Origin: Candidatus Gemmiger stercorigallinarum
GTDB lineage: Bacteria; Bacillota; Clostridia; Oscillospirales; Ruminococcaceae
DNA length: 64,000 nucleotides
NCBI GenBank assembly: GCA_019119495.1
Contig: DWWX01000004.1
Coordinates: 28,656-92,655, forward strand
Reading direction: 5' to 3'
The number at the start of each line of letters is the position of its first letter. Within the stretch, counting starts at the first letter, position 1. Below, one piece after another: positions 58,413 to 64,000 of the stretch. The translations under genes were made by a program, and so were the position numbers. The notes beneath the pieces were generated by a model that was not told the origin of the DNA, searched no databases, and saw only the letters and a list, made by a program, of their open reading frames with translations.

Positions 58413-60332
58413 ATGAAAAACCGCGCTGTTTTCATCCCGGTCTGCCTGCTGGCGGCCGCGCTGCTGGCAGGCTGCAGCCGTGCGGGCAGCCTGCCGGCGT
58501 CCGCCGGCCAAACGCCGGCGCCGGCATCGCCTGTCCCGGCGCAGACCGCGCAGCCGCAGGCCCCGTCCGGCTGCCCGGATTACGCCCGGGCCATGGCCGA
58601 TGCCGCCGGCCCCGGCGATATCGATCCCGCTTACACCGACGCGGACACCTGCCTGCAAAACGCCTACGCGCTGGCGGCGGCGCTGTTCCGCGGGGATGCC
58701 GGCGCCGCCGCGGCGGCCTGCGGCGTCACGGCGGAGGATCTGGCGCACACCGCCGGGGCCGCGCAGGATGACCGCTTCCCCTTTGCGGACCTGACCGGTT
58801 TGCAGGTGGAAGGCTTTGCCTTCTCCGGCGGCGGGGCAGGGGAGCCGCTGTGGCTGACCCTCTCGGTGGCGGAGCCGGGCACGACGCCGCTGCCCCAGGG
58901 GACGACCGTTTACGCGGTGGAGTTCGGCGACGGCTACTACACGGCCGCCGGCTGTGTGCAGGCGCTGGTGCCGCAGGGCAGCTACCTGCCCCAAAGCGGC
59001 GGCGCATATACCGCGGTCAGCAGCTTCCGCAACTGGGTCACCACCCAGCCCTGGCAGGATGCCGGCAGCCTGCCGCCGGTGGGGACGGCCTACTATCTGT
59101 CCGGCTTTGCGTCCGGCCGCGGGCTGGAACCTTCCGGCGGCGCCGGCAGCGGCGTATGGGATGGGGAAGTGCTGGCCGGGCAGGCGCAGGACGCGTTCGG
59201 CGTTATACCGTATTTCCTCCAGGACCGCTATGCCGCGGCCTTTAACCTGGAGGGGTACAGCGCCGTCTATGACGAGAGTACCGACACCTTTCTGCTGGCC
59301 GCCAGTCCCGGCGATACCGGCCGCAACCACCGCATGACTGCGTTCACGCAAAATGCCGACGGCACCGCCGCGCTGACCATCGCCCGCGGCGCAAACAGCC
59401 TGTGGATGGCGCCCGACCAGCAGGTGACCTACACGATGCGCCAAAACGCCGACGGCAGCTGGGCCATCCTGCGCGCCGATTGGGCCGGCGGCAGCAAAAC
59501 GCCGGAATACCAGATCTGGGACGCGGCCGTCCGCCTGGAAAACGGCCAGCCGCTGCCGGATACCCTGCCGCTGGCGGCGGACCTGACGGGGACAGCCAAC
59601 GCCGGCGGGCTGACCTGGCGGCAGGCCGCCGAACGGTTTGGCGTGCCGGAGGACACGCTGCGCGCCCTCAACCCCGACGCGCGCTGCAACCCGGACGGCA
59701 CCTTGAACGATACGCTGCTGCTGGACCCGGCCTACGCCCTGCCCGACGCCAACGCGCAGAAAATGGTGCATATCCTGGTCCCCTGGGAGGACTTCCAGGG
59801 CGGGCGCAGCTATGTGATGCCCGCCGGCCTGGACGACGCGGCCTGCATCGCCGCCGCCGAGGCGCTGGACTTCCTGTGGCACTACAATGTCCGCATCGGC
59901 TATGCGCCTGCGGAGCAGGTGGAGGACCCCAACGGCGCGGAGCTGTACCAGGCGGCGGAAGGCGCCCGCTTCACCCGCTACAGCGAGCTGAACGCCTATC
60001 TGGGATCGGTCTTTGCCCCGGAGCTGGCGCAGCAATATGCCGCCGGCGGCTACGAGGAGCAGTACCGCACCTACATCGGCTACCTGGCCGGTGAAAACGA
60101 CGAGCTGCGCTTTGGCGCAGGCGAGCGGGGCACCAACCCGCTGGTGACGGCGCAGCTGTGCACCGAGCCGGTGACGCAGCCGGACGGCAGCGTGGTGTTC
60201 GGCCTGCTGGGGCTGGAGCGGGACGCGGACCCTGCGGCGGGCGACGCCCCGGTGCGGGCGGTCTGGCACACCATCCGGCTGGTGCCGGCCGGCGACGGCT
60301 GGCGGGTGGCCGAGGCGGAACTGGCGGTGTAG
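58413..60332 (+). CDS. Lipoprotein with LysM-like motif and IseA-like C-terminal domain
   Basis: Lipobox LLAGC; WRQAAERFGVPEDTLRALNPDA; FTRYSELNAYLGSVFAPELAQQY; WRVAEAELAV end. Confidence 0.65.
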   Translation: MKNRAVFIPVCLLAAALLAGCSRAGSLPASAGQTPAPASPVPAQTAQPQAPSGCPDYARAMADAAGPGDIDPAYTDADTCLQNAYALAAALFRGDAGAAAAACGVTAEDLAHTAGAAQDDRFPFADLTGLQVEGFAFSGGGAGEPLWLTLSVAEPGTTPLPQGTTVYAVEFGDGYYTAAGCVQALVPQGSYLPQSGGAYTAVSSFRNWVTTQPWQDAGSLPPVGTAYYLSGFASGRGLEPSGGAGSGVWDGEVLAGQAQDAFGVIPYFLQDRYAAAFNLEGYSAVYDESTDTFLLAASPGDTGRNHRMTAFTQNADGTAALTIARGANSLWMAPDQQVTYTMRQNADGSWAILRADWAGGSKTPEYQIWDAAVRLENGQPLPDTLPLAADLTGTANAGGLTWRQAAERFGVPEDTLRALNPDARCNPDGTLNDTLLLDPAYALPDANAQKMVHILVPWEDFQGGRSYVMPAGLDDAACIAAAEALDFLWHYNVRIGYAPAEQVEDPNGAELYQAAEGARFTRYSELNAYLGSVFAPELAQQYAAGGYEEQYRTYIGYLAGENDELRFGAGERGTNPLVTAQLCTEPVTQPDGSVVFGLLGLERDADPAAGDAPVRAVWHTIRLVPAGDGWRVAEAELAV

Positions 60333-60412
60333 CCGCCGTCTGGGACAGCGATCTCTACCTATAATAATACAGGCCCCGCAGCCGGGCCTGTTTGCCAAAG
60401 GAGGAAACGACG

Positions 60413-61558
60413 ATGAAAAAGATTTTTGCCCGCTGTGCCGTCCCTGCCGCGGCGCTGTGCATTCTTCTGGCCGGGTGCAGCCTGCGGCCGGCCAGCTCGG
60501 CCCCGCCGGCCACCCCCGCGCCCACCCCGGCGGGGGAACCGGCCGCCACCGCCGACCCGACCCCTGCCGCGCCTACCCCTACCGCGGAACCCCCGGCGCA
60601 GCAGACGCCCGCCGCCGGCCCGGCGGCCCTGAACTATGACGAGATGCGCCCGGTGGAGGTGGGCGGCAGCACGCCCACCGGCGTGCTGGAGGGCTACTTT
60701 ACCGTCAGCAGGGACGGCAAATGGGGGCTGATCCGCGCCGACGGCACCGAGATCCTGCCCTGCCGGGCTGAAACGCCGGTGGCGCGCTGCCTGCCGCAGG
60801 GCCACTGGATGTGGAGCGTCCCCGCCATGAGCTGGGAGGAGGTGGACGCCAAAACCGCCGAGCTGGAAGCGGCCGGCGAGGCCGGCATCTGCCCGGGACA
60901 CGGGGGCGGCATGCTGTTTTTCTTCTACGACCTGGACGTGCCCGGACGGGATGTCCACGCGCTGGACCCCGGCGCGTTCCGTGCCTATTATGCCGGCGAC
61001 GGCCCCGGCGATATTGTCGAGATCAGCGACGAGATGTGGGAGACCTGCGGCGACCTGCTGCCGGCCTTTTCCGCCCATGAGGAGGGTGAGGCGGGCGACC
61101 CGGTCTATCCGGGCGACCCGGTCATCCGCGAAAACGAGGACGGCAGCGTCACCGAATATATGTATATCAGCCGGGAGGGCTGGGGCTTTGATGTCCCCAA
61201 CGCCCAGATGGCCGGGTTCTTTTACGACGAGCAGCTGGCGCCTGTCCAGATGCCCGGCGGCTGGACCTATGTGGACCGCACCGGCCGGGTGCTCTCCACC
61301 ACGGACTACTACGACCCCACCTACGCCACCGGGCCGAAGCTGTACAACGACCCGCCCTCCACCGAGCCTTACTACGCCGCCCCGCTGCAAAACGGCTATG
61401 TGGCCGTGCGCCGGGGCGATGCCTGGGGCCTGCTGGACGCAGCCGGCGCCGAGGTCATCCCCTGTGAAGAGGCGGGCGTTGCCTGGGAAGGGACTACGCT
61501 CTGGATCAAACAGGCAGACGGCTGGCACCAAAGCGAACTGCCGGCCAAAACCCCGTGA
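60413..61558 (+). CDS. Lipoprotein with WG-repeat-like segments
   Basis: Lipobox LLAGC, Pro/Ala/Thr-rich linker, SRDGKWGLIRADGTEILPC and VRRGDAWGLLDAAGAEVIPC. Confidence 0.7.
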   Translation: MKKIFARCAVPAAALCILLAGCSLRPASSAPPATPAPTPAGEPAATADPTPAAPTPTAEPPAQQTPAAGPAALNYDEMRPVEVGGSTPTGVLEGYFTVSRDGKWGLIRADGTEILPCRAETPVARCLPQGHWMWSVPAMSWEEVDAKTAELEAAGEAGICPGHGGGMLFFFYDLDVPGRDVHALDPGAFRAYYAGDGPGDIVEISDEMWETCGDLLPAFSAHEEGEAGDPVYPGDPVIRENEDGSVTEYMYISREGWGFDVPNAQMAGFFYDEQLAPVQMPGGWTYVDRTGRVLSTTDYYDPTYATGPKLYNDPPSTEPYYAAPLQNGYVAVRRGDAWGLLDAAGAEVIPCEEAGVAWEGTTLWIKQADGWHQSELPAKTP

Positions 61559-61659
61559 AAGAAGAATGCCGCCAGTCCGCAGCACCCCTTACCGTGCAGC
61601 ACGGCCCATGGAGAGGGGCCAGAATACCTACGACTCTATCATACAAGGAGGAAGAAGAT

Positions 61660-62757
61660 ATGCGTACCCTGCTTTGCCTGCTTTTGGCGGCGCTGGTGCT
61701 GACCGGCTGCGCCGCCCGGCCCCGATCGGGCGCGGAAACGCCGACCGCTGCGCCGTCTGCCTCCGCTGCCGAACCCACACCGGACGCTGCCCCGCAGCCC
61801 ACTGCCGAACCGGCCCCGGCGCCTTCGCCCGCCCCGGCAGCTGCCATGCCGCCGGAGGTGCCGCTGGAAACGTGGGCTGCTGCCATGCCCCGGCAGCCCG
61901 AATATACCATCGCCACGGCGGAGGCGGCCATCGACCGCCGCGACGCGCGCATCGCCTGGCCGGAGGGCCTGACGCTGTACATGGCCCCCTGGACCGGCAC
62001 GCTGGAGGAGGCCGCGGCCGCCTACGGCATCCCGCTGGAGACGCTCACAGCCCTTAACCCGGACGCGCAGCGCCAGGACCTGGGCAACGGGATGTCCGCC
62101 TATACCGATCTGAAACTCAGCGACGGCCCCTGCGAACTGCCCCGCGAGCCGGTCAAGCTGGTGACGGTCAGCACCCCGTGGGTGGAGTTCCGCGCGGAGC
62201 AGAGCAACACCTACGAGGTCCCCGCCGCCCTGGACGACCAGGCGGCCGCCTGCCTGGCCACCGCCTATGACTTTATCCAGGAGCACGCCCGGATGCACGT
62301 CGGCATCGATCCGTCGGAGCCGCTGGCGGACGGCCCCTGGTACGCCAGCACCGACGGCGCGCTGTTCACCCGCTATACGGATCTGGAGCAGTATCTGCTG
62401 ACCATCTTTACGCCGGAAAGCTGCGATGCCTACCTGGGCGGCCCGCTGCCGGCGGACACAGAGAGTTACAGCTACAGCGGCGGCTATTACTACCGGGGCG
62501 AGGGAGACCGCATCTGTTTTGTGACGGGGGACAGCGGCAGCTTTATCGGTTACTGCGGCGCCGTTTATACCCGGCCCGAACTGCAGCCGGACGGCAGCCT
62601 GCTGTTCTGGCAGATCGAGCTGACCATAGAGAGCGAGGACTTTGCCGGCTGGGCCGAGGACAGGACGTATACGCCGGACACCGCCTGCGCGGTTCCGGTG
62701 CGCCTGGTGCCCACCGACGCCGGCTGGCGCGTGGCGGAAGTGAGCGCGCTGGGGTAA
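61660..62757 (+). CDS. Lipoprotein, paralogous to 58413-60332 (LysM-like + IseA-like)
   Basis: Lipobox LTGC; EEAAAAYGIPLETLTALNPDAQ; FTRYTDLEQYLLTIFTPESCDAYL; WRVAEVSALG. Confidence 0.68.
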   Translation: MRTLLCLLLAALVLTGCAARPRSGAETPTAAPSASAAEPTPDAAPQPTAEPAPAPSPAPAAAMPPEVPLETWAAAMPRQPEYTIATAEAAIDRRDARIAWPEGLTLYMAPWTGTLEEAAAAYGIPLETLTALNPDAQRQDLGNGMSAYTDLKLSDGPCELPREPVKLVTVSTPWVEFRAEQSNTYEVPAALDDQAAACLATAYDFIQEHARMHVGIDPSEPLADGPWYASTDGALFTRYTDLEQYLLTIFTPESCDAYLGGPLPADTESYSYSGGYYYRGEGDRICFVTGDSGSFIGYCGAVYTRPELQPDGSLLFWQIELTIESEDFAGWAEDRTYTPDTACAVPVRLVPTDAGWRVAEVSALG

Positions 62758-62946
62758 GCCCTGCCTGCAATATAAAACCGCAGCCCGTTCTGCGCCGGCA
62801 GAACGGGCTGCGTGTGTATGCGGCGGACCGTCGGCCGGGCAGCCGACGCAGGGCGGCGAAGGGAGCGCGGCATTGACTGTTTGCATAGATACTGTTAATA
62901 TGGAAACTATCAATAGGGGAGCCGTATGGTACGTGGAGGAGATGAC

Positions 62947-63210
62947 ATGGAGACAGGAGTCCTGCAGATCAAAGAGTATGGCCGCATCGAGATCACGCTG
63001 CGCCAGCAGATGGACGCCCGCGGGATCACCCGCAACCGGATGGCACGCATGATCGACGTGCGGTACGAGGTCATCGACAAATGGTACAAGGGGACGGTCG
63101 AGCGCATCGACGCCGATATCCTGGCAAGGCTGTGCTTTGTTTTGGGGTGCGGCGCGGGGGATCTGATCCGCTATATTGCCCGCGCGGACAGCGAGGCCGC
63201 ACCGGGCTGA
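62947..63210 (+). CDS. Small Cro/C1-type HTH protein
   Basis: LRQQMDARGITRNRMARMIDVRYEVIDKWYKG...ARLCFVLGCGAGDLIRY. Confidence 0.8.
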   Translation: METGVLQIKEYGRIEITLRQQMDARGITRNRMARMIDVRYEVIDKWYKGTVERIDADILARLCFVLGCGAGDLIRYIARADSEAAPG

Positions 63211-63408
63211 CGCCTTTTGGCGGCAAAAACTGAGCCGCCCGCCTGTCAAGTGCCTGCATCACCAAAAATTGCGAAAAAAATTTTGCTAAAATGCAAAAAA
63301 ACACTTGCAACGCCGGGCGGCGTGTGGTAATATAATACACGGCTGCGAACGGCGTGTGTAGAACATCCGTTCCACACAGGCCACGATATGCGTTGATGCG
63401 GGAGGTTG

Positions 63409-63431
63409 CCGTGCGCTGAGCACGGGTTTTT
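63409..63431 (+). terminator. Terminator-like hairpin inside the rpsJ leader
   Basis: CCGTGC-GCTGA-GCACGG-GTTTTT. Confidence 0.55.
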
Positions 63432-63666
63432 CCGCGGAGTATGTCCGATCTTAGAACCGGGCGAAAGAATTACGAATGCGAAGGGATACGTACGGCGCTG
63501 CATTCTGCGGCACGGACCAATGTCCGATCGGCTTTGCGGGAGATTCTTTCCGGGAGAACTGCGTCTGCGGTTCACCGGCTTTTCTCATGCAAAGGGGTTG
63601 AACACCCGGTAGCGTGTGTAGTTTATCGGCTCGCCTAAGGCAAACAATTTTCAGGAGGCGAATGTA

Positions 63667-63978
63667 ATGGCAGTCAAAGAGAAAATCAGAATCCGTCTGA
63701 AGAGCTACGATGCATCCCTGATCGATGCGGCTGCGGCCAAGATCGTGGAGACCGCGAAGCGCACCGGCGCCCGCGTGTCCGGCCCGATCCCCCTGCCCAC
63801 CGACAAGGAAGTGGTCACGATCCTGCGTGCCGTCCACAAGTACAAGGACAGCCGCGAGCAGTTCGAGTCCCGCACCCACAAGCGTCTGATCGACATTCTG
63901 AAGCCGTCCAACAAGACGGTCGAGGCTCTGATGAGCCTGCAGCTCCCCGCTGGCGTCGACATCGAGATCAAGCTGTAA
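63667..63978 (+). CDS. rpsJ: 30S ribosomal protein S10
   Basis: [49 protein letters not shown]. Confidence 0.98.
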   Translation: MAVKEKIRIRLKSYDASLIDAAAAKIVETAKRTGARVSGPIPLPTDKEVVTILRAVHKYKDSREQFESRTHKRLIDILKPSNKTVEALMSLQLPAGVDIEIKL

Positions 63979-64000
63979 GCGATCCTTTACATTATAATAC

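Overview
High-GC, gene-dense bacterial chromosome segment, probably from a Clostridia/Oscillospiraceae-type Firmicute (inferred from two T-boxes, SigK/SigH-like sigma factors, RNase Y and RqcH). Most of it is core metabolism and housekeeping: glycogen phosphorylase (cut by the window start), pullulanase, lepA, alr, a TtcA-like ATPase, tRNA-Lys, rny, an LTA-synthase-like sulfatase, thrS, ilvD/C/N/B, ilvA, an oadB-like Na+ pump subunit, trmK/nif3/rqcH, an ABC transporter, and rpsJ at the right end. No CRISPR array, rRNA, prophage or transposase was seen. The best candidate for a poorly described system is a minus-strand operon at about 29.8-34.85 kb. It encodes a radical SAM protein, a secreted/membrane protein ending in an alternating Cys-X repeat (SCVCACACV-SCACACACA-GGG-RAGCS), a two-module AAA ATPase and a short AlbA_2-like protein. 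The first three genes are joined by two 4-nt ATGA overlaps. Other leads are a tRNA-like leader before a zinc-ribbon gene (47.6 kb), terminators placed directly before the pulA and ilvD start regions, a composition mosaic inside the LTA-synthase-like gene, an unlisted 41-aa membrane protein after oadB, tandem IseA-like lipoproteins, and a perfect palindrome at an ABC-transporter promoter. All product calls come from reading the translations; no database search was run.
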